A program made the position numbers and the translations under genes. A stretch of DNA of 64,000 bases, taken from Neelides folsomi. Its lineage: Eukaryota > Arthropoda > Collembola > Neelipleona > Neelidae. The stretch spans positions 186,001 to 250,000 of the forward strand of contig JAQGBZ010000018.1 in NCBI GenBank assembly GCA_034687125.1. Reading direction: 5' to 3'. Of the stretch, positions 1 to 10,200 are shown one piece after another; the first letter of the stretch is position 1, and every line of letters begins with the position of its first letter. A model generated the notes under the pieces. The model was not told the origin of the DNA. It made no database searches and saw only the letters and a list, made by a program, of their open reading frames with translations.

Positions 1-134
1 CCGTCAAACCCTAAATAGAAAAGACTAATTTATTACTATTGAATTATTTTGATTAAAATGAACGTTGAAATTGAATTTCTCTCGAATGTCATTTTTATCA
101 TGTTCACTATAATTTAAATTTAAATCATTCGAAC

Positions 135-230
135 CTTTAATTGCTGTGCTTCATTAATACAGGTTTGAAAATTCCCCATGAAATAAGCATTCTTGACATC
201 GATCAAAGGATCAACTTCGGATTGGGCCAT
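135..230 (-). CDS. COPE: Coatomer subunit epsilon, first coding exon (partial gene)
   Basis: Epsilon-COP is a subunit of the COPI coat, which carries cargo from the Golgi back to the ER. The exon encodes 32 residues beginning [19 protein letters not shown] and continuing to ...INEAQQLK. This matches the start of animal epsilon-COP (human ...EVDELFDVKNAFYIG... then QCINEAQ). The ATG at 230 is chosen because the homology starts just after it; the frame is open upstream but without family resemblance. The exon ends in phase 0 at a donor (AAG|GTTCGA, minus strand), and the remaining exons lie beyond the left edge. The gene is divergent from STX18, about 620 bp away. The short match is distinctive, so identity is fairly secure, but only about a tenth of the protein is visible. 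Confidence 0.87.
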
Positions 231-850
231 TTTAGCGAAATTAAACACCAATTTGACAGACTTGTCGAAAAAATATATTGAAATTGGCTCACAACTTTGC
301 AAGACACGTCAGCTCTGCATACGAATTCTGAACTCTGAAAATCTCCTATGATTAGCATTGGAAGGTTTAGTTTGAGTAGCATACGGTATAACCCGCTATT
401 TTTCCACTAAAATTAAAATTGTCGATATAAAAATATTATTTTGTAACTTTGCAAATTATTTGTTCATTCGTTTTAATCAACTTTATGATTAAATGATCAA
501 ATTAATTATTAATCTTTAAATTCGTAAATTTAATAGAGTGCGATATTTAATTAATAATTCAATTAATTGCAAAGTTAATGGTTTAAAACTTTTCATTGTC
601 AGTTTATGCTCCTTCAAAACTCCACAATCCACAAAGTCACAAAGATCAGATGCTAAATTTTCAAATTCTTCAAATCTGGAACAATAACAGATAAAGGTTA
701 ATAACTGCATAATAATTATCATTGTTTATCGTAATTATTTTTTAGCATGCCGTAATTTCATTTTAAATGTAAAAAATCTTTAATATTAATATTATGTATT
801 AGTCTAAATACTATAATTTACAATTAACCATTTATTGTTTTATTTCTGTA
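231..850. promoter_or_regulatory. Divergent intergenic interval between COPE and STX18
   Basis: This stretch of about 620 bp separates the COPE start (minus) from the STX18 coding exon (plus) and must hold both promoters. It is AT-rich and has no clear TATA box. STX18 probably has a noncoding first exon here, because a 3' splice site (TTTCTGTAG) ends at about 851, two bases before its ATG. An exon-like minus-strand reading frame (516-675) also lies inside. Confidence 0.5.
516..675 (-). CDS. Orphan exon-like reading frame, possible terminal exon
   Basis: On the minus strand a good 3' splice site (TTATTGTTCCAG) is followed by an open frame from 675 that begins FEEFENLASDLCDFVDCGVL and runs to a stop at 516. 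The composition looks protein-like (acidic start, two cysteines, then a Leu/Lys-rich end), but I do not recognise it. Any upstream exon would have to lie across or beyond STX18 on the opposite strand, and I see none. It could be a chance frame in the promoter region or part of an overlapping transcript. Confidence 0.2.
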
Positions 851-852
851 GA

Positions 853-1869
853 ATGGATATCACAACAATATTCAAATCAAGTTTGGAATTCGTCGAAAAG
901 AAAAACAAGACTATTGGATCCATTGAATGTGATGACACGTCGAGTCCTTATCCGCTAAATAAACCTACCGGTAAAACAAAGCTATTCGGAAAGAAGAAGA
1001 CGGATTATCATGAAAAATCAAAAGAGCTCTTAAATACGATTTCCTCATTGAGGGACTTCCTTCAAGAAACTCGGACCCCGTACCTTAATTTGAAGCCGAG
1101 CGGAATGAGCATCGTCTTCTTCTCACCTTCGCATAAAAAGGACCAAGGAGAAATGTCAGATCTTGAAAGAGACCAAATTGATAAAGATGTTCAGAAGATC
1201 ATTCAGAATTGTCAAAAGGGTATATTTGAATTTGAAAAGGCAATAGAAATGAGCGAAAATGTTCGAAATAATCCTCAGCTCTCTCTCCATTTAGAGAATG
1301 TGATATCTTCGCTCATTGATTATTTAAAAATGGTTTGTTCGATCCATTCGGAAATGAGAGCTATTAGAGTTAAAAGAACTCTTGATTTCCAAGCCATGTC
1401 TCGTATAAATCACAAAAAACCTGACGTATCTAAATCCAAATATGAGAGAACGGAAGAATTGAAAAATAAGATAAGAAGTACAACGGATTTTGCTGCCATA
1501 GATGAAACTCCGGTTTTGAATCAATCAGTTGATGAGCAACTCTCACCTGAAGAGCTTCAAATCTTTGAAGAAGAGAATGCCATGCTCCTTCAAGAATTGA
1601 ATACCATAGCTGATGAAGTTGACCAAATCCAATCCTCTGTGGTTCAAATAGCTCAACTTCAAGAGATCTTTACGGAGAAAGTCCTGGAGCAAGAAAAGGA
1701 CATCGATAAAGTAGCAACAATGATTGTTGGAACGACGGAGAATATCAAAGGCGGAAATGAACAGATCCGACAGGCTATTCAGAAAAATGCTGATTTTCGG
1801 GTGTGGTTGCTATTTTTCATATTTGTCATGTCTCTTTCCTTACTATTCCTTGATTGGTACAACGACTAA
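853..1869 (+). CDS. STX18: Syntaxin-18, ER Qa-SNARE
   Basis: This 338-residue protein is the ER t-SNARE that receives COPI vesicles returning from the Golgi and works with the NRZ tether, SEC20 and USE1. The N-terminus (MDITTIFKSSLEFV) matches the Sx18 N-domain. A central YLKMVCSIHSEMRAIRVKR block and LSPEELQIFEEEN match human STX18 closely. The SNARE motif follows at about residues 245-310, with the zero-layer glutamine in VLEQEKDID and then VGTTENIKGGNEQIRQAI. A C-terminal anchor of about 18 residues ends in LLFLDWYND, almost as in human. Length is typical (human about 335). The whole coding sequence is one exon. The ATG at 853 is chosen over in-frame codons upstream because the family starts there and a splice acceptor ends two bases before it. 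Confidence 0.97.
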   Translation: MDITTIFKSSLEFVEKKNKTIGSIECDDTSSPYPLNKPTGKTKLFGKKKTDYHEKSKELLNTISSLRDFLQETRTPYLNLKPSGMSIVFFSPSHKKDQGEMSDLERDQIDKDVQKIIQNCQKGIFEFEKAIEMSENVRNNPQLSLHLENVISSLIDYLKMVCSIHSEMRAIRVKRTLDFQAMSRINHKKPDVSKSKYERTEELKNKIRSTTDFAAIDETPVLNQSVDEQLSPEELQIFEEENAMLLQELNTIADEVDQIQSSVVQIAQLQEIFTEKVLEQEKDIDKVATMIVGTTENIKGGNEQIRQAIQKNADFRVWLLFFIFVMSLSLLFLDWYND

Positions 1870-1896
1870 ATTTCTGAAGCGCATTAATACTTATGA

Positions 1897-1902
1897 AATA
1901 AA
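1897..1902 (+). terminator. Poly(A) signal of STX18
   Basis: AATAAA lies 28 bp after the STX18 stop codon and is followed by a T-rich stretch. This implies a very short 3' UTR. Confidence 0.75.
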
Positions 1903-2763
1903 AGTTATTCCAGATTTTTATTCCTATTGCTGATCTTTTTTATTTATATAACATACATGCGATTATTCAATCTTATCAATAAAACCATAAATTCTTAAAA
2001 ATAGAGAAATAACTTTTAATATGTATAAGTTACAATCAAGATTTCTCTGAATTGATAGCAATCATCCATATACGTAGTAAATGCTTACAATTAATTATAA
2101 TAACGTCATTAATAAAAAGCTAATATGGTTTTAAACGGAATAAATACCATTATTACTTTAATGCAATTGATGACGTATGAGACACTCAAAACCACCTACC
2201 TAGTACATAGTATTTGTACACACTAGAGTAAATGTAAGTACCATAAGATACATAGAATACATAACACATACATACATAGGTAATATGTACATATTATACA
2301 GCGAGAATTCTGTTTCCCCTTTATCTAATTTATTACTTCAATTTTCTTTTCATATTTAATGGATCGTTTTAATCAAAAAATGGTGCTTAATGAAATTTCA
2401 ATGAGCGTCAATCGACGTTTAAGGTCATCTTGGGTGGATCAGTAATCCGGAACTTACCATAATCAAGATAATTGTATATGGTATAGAACTTGATGCTTGT
2501 AAGTATTTGTATTCATTAAGACAGCACCAAAGTCTACGAACTTAAACCATAAAAGAACTTCTTGTGGTTTTAACTTTTTCCTTAACTCTCAATAAGAGCA
2601 AGCTTTATTTTCATTCATTGTTTTAATTTAGTTGAATCGGAAACTTAATGACGAATAGAATCCGGATCTGAATTATTAAATACGTAAATGGTTTTATGTT
2701 TAAGACGTATATGAGTTATTGATTAATTAAGGAAGATCCGCTTTTTCTCAATTCACAATTATG
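1903..2763. other. AT-rich intergenic, nothing recognised
   Basis: This is AT-rich spacer between STX18 and the next gene. It contains scattered TACATA-type short repeats near 2200-2300 and no coding signal that I can support. Confidence 0.6.
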
Positions 2764-2771
2764 TATATAAG
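2764..2771 (+). promoter_or_regulatory. TATA box of the first crystallin-like gene
   Basis: TATATAAG lies about 150 bp upstream of the ATG at 2916. A TCACACTT sequence about 25-30 bp downstream could serve as the initiator. The spacing fits a TATA promoter, and the second paralogue at 38 kb has an even better TATA box at a similar distance. Confidence 0.55.
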
Positions 2772-2915
2772 CCATAAAATAAGTATTAAAAGTCACACTT
2801 CATTTAATTCTCCAAAGACTAAAATACTTAACTTACTACAACACAGAACTTTAGGTATCTCTGAATATTTTGACATAATTTCTAAAAATCATTTCAATTA
2901 AAAGTTATCAACAAA

Positions 2916-3715
2916 ATGTCAGGCATCAATAAAGTCATTCTTATTTCAATCTTAATCTCCATTTTTGCAAAATATGAAAGAGTCGAAGCTGGAATTATTC
3001 CAAACCAGAACCCAGATATAGTATTTATTGTAGAGAATGATAAAATAAGTGAAGACAATTACTGGAGCGAGCTTAAGATCTTGTTCCATTTCCCTGTATT
3101 TGTATTACAAGCCATTCAAAGGAGCCTTAGCCACGAGTTTAACGAAACCAAATCCACTGGACTGATGAGCAAAGTTAGCACTCCTGTATCGAAAGACGGA
3201 AAAGATAAAAAATCGAAAGGTAATTTGCGAAATCTATATTACAAATGTTATTCCAATTTAATATAAAATACACTTGCTAATCTTTTTTTCAATTTTATAG
3301 CAGGAAAATTCAGTTTATATAATCAAGAGAATTTCGGAGGTAAAAATTTACATTAGCAAACAACAAGTCTTTTTATTCACTGTTTATCCTATATGCAACA
3401 TTTATCTTAAAATCATAACACTTATAATTTTTCTTAATTCTAGGACCAACAATTGAATCCACTCAACCTCATGGCGTTTGTGGAGAATTGGACTCAAACC
3501 TAGTTGGAAGAGTTAAGTCAATTAAAGTAGACTCGGGCTGCCTTGTGCTCTTTGACGCTACTGGATGCGGAGGAGTTTGCTACACGTTTAAAGCAAAAAC
3601 CGAATCTCAATCAGTTGCAACCATTAATCCTCTTATTTCGAATAGTTTGTCCTACCAAATCTATAATGGGGGATGTCCTCGCACTGACCGTATTTTAAGA
3701 TGCGCTTCTCATTAA
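2916..3715 (+). CDS. Secreted beta/gamma-crystallin-like protein, six cysteines (paralogue 1)
   Basis: The model joins exons 2916-3219, 3301-3339 and 3444-3715 (phases 1 and 1) into 204 residues. A signal peptide (hydrophobic VILISILISIFA, likely cut near VEA) is followed by a variable linker of about 75 residues and then one crystallin-like domain. The domain opens KFSLYNQENFGG, a Greek-key Y-x6-G type start, and carries six cysteines including GCGGVC. Its domain aligns with the gene at 38170-38699: 19 residues between the first two cysteines, the CGG-x-C-x-TF block, and the same phase-1 intron after the N-F-x-G motif. The two positions where the paralogue has calcium-type N-D-x-x-S-S motifs are degenerate here. 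Function is unknown; a secreted structural or defence protein is possible. The crystallin assignment rests on motif reading, not on a search. Confidence 0.8.
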
Positions 3716-3936
3716 AAAATTTTTAATTCTAAAAGTCTCTCAACTTGATGAACAAAAGTGATACTTTTTCATATTTAGAATCTGACAATTCTGAGTATGT
3801 TGAAGCTTTTATATTACATAGTAGTGATTCTTTTCCTGTGATACAATTTTATCTATTTTACTTATACACGGGAAAAATATATTGTTTTAAAATTACTTGG
3901 TATACTTATTATGCTATGTTATATGTAATGTAAATG

Positions 3937-3942
3937 AATAAA
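3937..3942 (+). terminator. Poly(A) signal of the first crystallin-like gene
   Basis: AATAAA lies about 220 bp after the stop codon, followed by ACTTTATTTC. The open frame between the stop and this signal is best read as 3' UTR. Confidence 0.6.
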
Positions 3943-4249
3943 ACTTTATTTCGAATTCATATTTTTATTTAAAAAATGCATTATTAGACCTAAGAAGGTT
4001 GCGATGCTATTACATAATACTTAAGTACATTTAGTTAATTATGTAGAGATATTATGCACTTTGTTATACAAATACTTATATTCGATGAAAATCAGTAGCC
4101 ATCTAGCCATAAATCATATAGGAATATTATTGGATCTGTTTCAAAACCATTTTGTTTGAAGAACGGAAAAGGAAACTTGTGATTCCTAATGTTAGTTTAA
4201 TGTCTTAAATAGTTATTGATTGTAATTTATTTGAAAGTGTTGGATTGGA

Positions 4250-7200
4250 GGAGTTCATTACTTTTAATTTACCCCTTGTAATAACAGAGTAATTCCCATC
4301 CTACACGAGATGAATGTGAATGGAGGGATTTTGTGTTTTGGGTCTTCGACTGATGATTCCTTTGATTGGGCTGAGGATCCTCCTGCTCGAAGCCGAAGAA
4401 GGCGTAATAAATAAATAGGAACCCCTCGTAAATCGCCTCTCTCAAATTACAAGGAAATTATAGAGACATGAGTGGATTTGATTTCCCCGTTGTCTGGCGG
4501 GGGTTAATGACGGGAAAGGCAGAAGGGCATTCGGACTCACTTCTAACCGTTCACCACTCGCCTCGCCCCTTTGAAATGCTTCAAATCTCTCAAAATTAGA
4601 GGGTAGGATTTCCTGCGAATTTACGATTCTCCCTCCCCCGGCCTTTCTCTCACTTTTCACGATGAGAGTTCACTCGGAGGCTCCACTCCTCCTTTTACAG
4701 CTTTTCCCAAGAACGAGCTAGAGATTAAAAAGAGGAGAGGGCCATTACCACACTGGTCGGTGGCCCTTAACTCATCTGCCGACCTCCGGACTAAAAAAGG
4801 AAAACCGCAGGAGGAAAGCTCTCCATTAGGAAATGAGGAACAGCAGCCCTTGAAAATGACGAGCTTGGTAATTCGGGGTTCCTTAACGCAATTTTAAAAT
4901 CATTAAGACTCCTTGTACTTTGTTCTTCTGACCTCTCCAGCCTAAGTAAAATACCCGTGACCCAAATTCTAAAAAATAATCTTTCTGAGGTCTGCGGTAG
5001 AATTCAATCTATTAAGTATGAAAACACAGCATATTGGGAACGTACGATGCTCTTAATTATTAATTGTACAAGAAATGCATTTGAGTAAACTTAGGTAATC
5101 ATGTCGAAATTTTCTCAACTATTAATATTTTAGATTGTAATTAAATTAAATAATTAAATAGGGCAAATACATTATTTAATGTAAACTTAAATTCGTTCTA
5201 CAGCTTAATTTTTTGATTAAATACATACCTACGTATTTTTATCCTTTAAATACGAATTACAATTTGACAAAAAAACATCACCGTCAATGTATAGATCTTA
5301 TTTAGCTACACAAATATATTCGTGTGTTAGTATAAAGAAGAATGAGTGCGACCCAAAATCTCTGTTGGCATTGCACTGCATAATACAATAGTTCACATCC
5401 TTACATTTATCTCCATTGTCACACATTTAAAAAGATAAGGAGTTTGAGTCTTTGGAGAATTTTGGTTTGTGGAAACTGTTGAGATTGAACGAGGGATTTG
5501 AGAGGATTTCCGGGATCCGGAAGGGGCGAGGCGAGTTGTTGAAGAAAGGAGGAGAGAGGTGAGTGAGTCAAATGGCTTTGTACTTGAGGAAACATGCGAA
5601 ACCCTGTAAATTGTCAGCAGAAAAGAGGTGTGGGGCGAGGGTCGATCAATCACGGCCACAATCGAAGTTCTTTCGCATTCTACATGTGGTCTTCCCTGGA
5701 ACCTGAGTGAGATGAATGGGGGAGGAAGAATAGGCTGGGAAGGGGCTCCAATTTTTCGTCGGCCGTAAAGTGGGAACTTGGGGTCATCCCACGGAAAAAC
5801 CTCATAAGAACCCCATTCTGTCCTCGGGGAGTGCCGAAGTCAAGGAGGCGACTTGTGGAGCGTGTGACTCCAAACGCCTCCTCCGAGTGGATGGTCGGAC
5901 AAAGGGCGTGGGCTCTCCGTGGGGAACAAGGGAATTGCAACAATACTCTGGCCGTCCCAGCCTCCTTCAGCCTCAAGGAGACGAGGCGGAATAATACGAG
6001 TGGCCCCATAAATAATACTCGTATTTCCACATTTACGGCTCCTTCGCCGGAGAGGAAGCTAATGGCCTACGTGGCCCCGGATAATAGACGGACCAACTTT
6101 GCCCCGAATCGCCGAACGACGGCATAAAGTCAAACCTAAAAGGCGTGCCAAAAGCACTACATTTCCCCCCCGAGACTCCTCAATGTGCGGAGGGCAGGAG
6201 AGGACAATGGGAAGGAGAAATGAGACCGAGGGCTTTTTCATTCTTTGGATCGCTAAGGAGATGTTGGCGCGCCTCCTCCGCAGCCCGCCCGAGTAGTGAC
6301 AACAAAGTCACCATTGTCTGCCTCGCGACCAGATTCCACTAACGAGCCGAGAAGGCGATGGAATACCGCGAAAATCACTCATTCCCTCGCAAGACCTTTC
6401 CTGGGAACTTCTGGGACTGAGAAATTGAGACGGAGTCATTAGTCCCAATTTTCAAGCCTTGGAAAACATCCGAGGGTCCTCGTTAACTTCTTGGCTCCAG
6501 ATATTTGAGGAGAAGCATGGAAACTTCCAACGGTCCGCCTCGTGAAATATGCGCCTCACTAAAGAGCTCCCAAGAATCCGTTCTTGTATAAATAAGGTCC
6601 CAAGGATGGGTGGGGAGGATGGAAGGAACACATTAAATTTGGCTCTTTTTCCAATTTCGCCCTCGAGAATGGCTCAGCCGTTTTTTAACTTTTCAAAACC
6701 CTCCTCTTTAATAAACCAAAGTTCATAAATAAGGACCTTTCAAGTTTACAATCAAGAAGGAAAAAGATTTGCAATTGAGGAGATTTGGAAAAGGAAGCCG
6801 GGAAATTAAAGACCTTTTATGATCTCATCTCCTGTTGAGGTAGCCGAGGAGTTGACAAGATAAATTTACTACCGGTTCTTCACACGTTTCTCCGCCTTCT
6901 GTCTCAACTCTCACCAGAGTGAAGAGGTGAGGAACGAGGTTCTTCCTTCTCATGTGTGGCGGTGACTACCCAGTAAGGATTTTTAATTGGGGAATCTCGC
7001 ACCCTTCGAAGGGAAACTACCTGTCTTATCTCTACCGCCAGGCCATTACACAGGCTTCGCTGGGCTTAAAAAGAGAAAAGGGCTTTTGGGTTCCCCTCAT
7101 CAGGTAAGATATGATTTTCCGAGGATGAGGCTCACAGGTGTAGATTCCTCATTGAGCTCCTCAGTTCTCATGGAATGGAGGGATTGTTTGGCAATTGTTG

Positions 7201-10200
7201 TAAGGGTGGTCTCTTTGAGGCTCAAAAAAGCGAGAGAGCCCTTTCGGGGATTCCATTCCTACGATTATTCTCCTCCGAGCCCTATTCTGCCAAGAGCCAT
7301 CCACTTCACTCGACTTTCCCATTATTTGAAAAAATATAAAAGGAGAGCTTCCCCTAATAAGCATCCTCGGATTGCTCCTCCGCGAGGTATCTCAAAGTGA
7401 GGCTTCGCGTGTGCGTGTGGTCCGACCGCTGCCCCAGCTCAGCTCTTCATCTACGGTCAACATTGGGTAATCCTCGGGCAGAAGAGTCAATGGATTCTTG
7501 GATCAGCACAATGAGGAGGCGGAATAAAGACACGGCGGGGATAAGGCGCGGTCCTCGTTCCTTCGCACGCTGTCCACCCGCAAAATTGAGAGTTGAGAGG
7601 ACAACATGAATTGATGGGAGACAAATGATGGTCACCTCCTGGCCTTTGGTCACTTTTCAATCCAGTCGTTTCTTATCTCGCCTCATTCTCTCTCCGCCTC
7701 ATTCTTCTTCTCATTCTTCGAGAGAATGTGAGCCGAAAGGTAAACAACAGATCTTCTCTGACTCGACCCTCAATGAAGGATGGGGTGAGTGGAGGATCTC
7801 GTTTTCCTGCCCTCAAGCCCAGGAGCTCTTCTCGCTCGGTAATAAAAGGATGAGGGGAAATTAGCGTTGGAGCTCTAGGAGCTGAAGTGCCGGTGATTGA
7901 GACGAGCTCCGGATATTGGTTAAGTCGATTCGACGGCGTCGATTATCTTTTATTCTTATGGTTATTGCCCCTCTCCGTGGAACAATGAAGATGATACCTG
8001 ACGGACACGAGAGCAGAGCGGTTTTCCTTTTGACCTATCCTATTCTAATTTCAACGAGAATGTATGGGTCTCCCTGCTGGGCTTCAACTCTCCTTTTTCA
8101 ATTATACCAACACGCATCCCTCAACATCCAAAGGCTGACAATAAACTTGTAACAACGGGCCCATTAAAATATACACCTCGGTACCTGGGCTAGCAGTTCA
8201 TCGCGTGGAGCTCCACTTTGCATATGGCTAATGTGCATCTCGGGTTCTTTTCTCCATCGTAGGCATAAATAGCATTGAAATGGATACTACCGGAGAATGT
8301 ACGATGACGTTTCTCGCATTCACCTATTTATATTACACTACTTCCCTGATGATGGCGAGGGAGTAATAATAATAAGAGTGGAAAATTGTACCTTTTCTCA
8401 GGAGATAATGGAGGGAGAGTGGAACTGGGTTATAGAGTTTCATCCATGGCACGAAGAGGTAAGCGGAGAAGTATAACAAGGAGAATAATGGCCCAAGTTT
8501 CGGAACCACGGTGGCTCGGACAAAGGGCAAGCTGATTGAACCAAACTTCACTCCTTGCCAGATTGATGTTATTGGAAGGAGGCGAAAGGAAGCGACGTAA
8601 CAATGAGAAGGCTCCTCTGACCAAACGCCTGGCCCACAACAATAATGGGTATGAGGAGAAAGGCCGTATCTCTACGGTACATTTTTCCACGGTCCTCCTG
8701 CGTCCCTATAAAGGAAGTCAAAAGGTATATTCCACACGTCAGGGGCACAATCAGGCTCAAATATGAAATTTATATGCGGAGGCGAAAAATGGGAGCGAGG
8801 GTGGGAGTTGCGGTGGGCGATTCCTTTCATCCTCATCTTCACTTGAGGAGGCAAAGGCGGAGAAGTTTCAATCGAAGATGGGGAGATCCCCCGAGGATCT
8901 CCTTCGTGTCTCCTCGAGTCGAATGGGGAAGGCGGGCCTGGTTTCTCTTGAGGGCCAAGAGGAGTGACGGGTTGACACGAGGTCATCGGGGTGGGGCGAC
9001 ACGGACGAAAATGGATTCGACAACTGGCCATTGTGTTGGGCACCTCAACAGATGTCTGCTTTCGAGATGAATAGAACAATAAGTTACTCTTTATGATTAT
9101 GCTGATGAGCCTGGAGAGAGTCAACTTCTCGGCCCCTATGTGTTGGAGACGACTCTTGTTTGACTCCGGGGGAAGAAGTGGAGAATCACGTACTCCCATA
9201 TTTCCATACGACGAAGTAATAATGGGGATGATGAGTGTGAGATAAGGCAGAGGCTGATGGGACTCTTGATTTCATCCCTAAGGAATTTTCTGCCTCAAAG
9301 ACCAGGAAGATAAGAAAACACACACTCCGGGTCTAATAACCACCTTCACTGGTTTCTCTCTATTTACATTTAACTCCGCAGTTACCGGGTTTAGAGGTGT
9401 GGAGAAGTCTCCTTCCTTCACCTCACTTCTTCATAAATATTAATGGGGACCGTCCCTTTATTATGATAATAAAATAGTGGGAGACGGCAGACAAGGGCGG
9501 AACTCCTAAAATATTGCACTCCACATTAAGTCTGCTCGTGGAGGAGACAAAAAAGAGAAGCTTTTGGCACTCTTTGCATCCAGCCACTAATATGATATTA
9601 GCAAAGAGCCGAGATTTTTTACTTTGAGTGGTGGTCGGATTTTTTTCAAGACGCACGAGTGGCCATTAAGAAATATGTCCCATAGTTTTAGTTCTCCTTA
9701 TGCCTGAGGTATGTGATAATTTCTTATGTATTTATTATTGAGTTTGCATGCAGGCTGCGGTGGGAGGTTTCATCTTCTCCCATCAACCATTATTGCCACG
9801 AGGAGACGAGAGGATGAGAAAAACGTGAGAAATGAGAATAAGCGTGGGGCACTGAAAAAAGCCGGTGGACTTGAATCATTTATATTATGTAAACGCGCAA
9901 AGGATCATCATGGGTAAGAGAGCAAGTGGGCTGTGTACGTGGGAGAAAGGCGACTCATCCACTTCAAAGTGTTCAAAGTGGGAAAGGGCCTCCAAAAGGG
10001 ATGTTATATCTGTTTACTCAAATGAGACTGGAGTCTTGGTAAGGTACGGAGTATCTCCTTGGAGATGTTCTCCCATCCAAGTTGTATGAATGAGGGAAAT
10101 CGGGTAAGCTCCCCACTTCACCGCCCCGAAGTGGACAGACTGAGTTGGGAGAGGAAGAACATAAATCTCCGCGGACCTGCTGAAGAGTTTAGAGCCTAAC

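Noticed and set aside
8672-9199. 175-codon minus-strand frame
   Set aside because: It overlaps a 141-codon frame on the other strand. The composition follows the local CCTC/GAGG bias and no family resemblance was seen.
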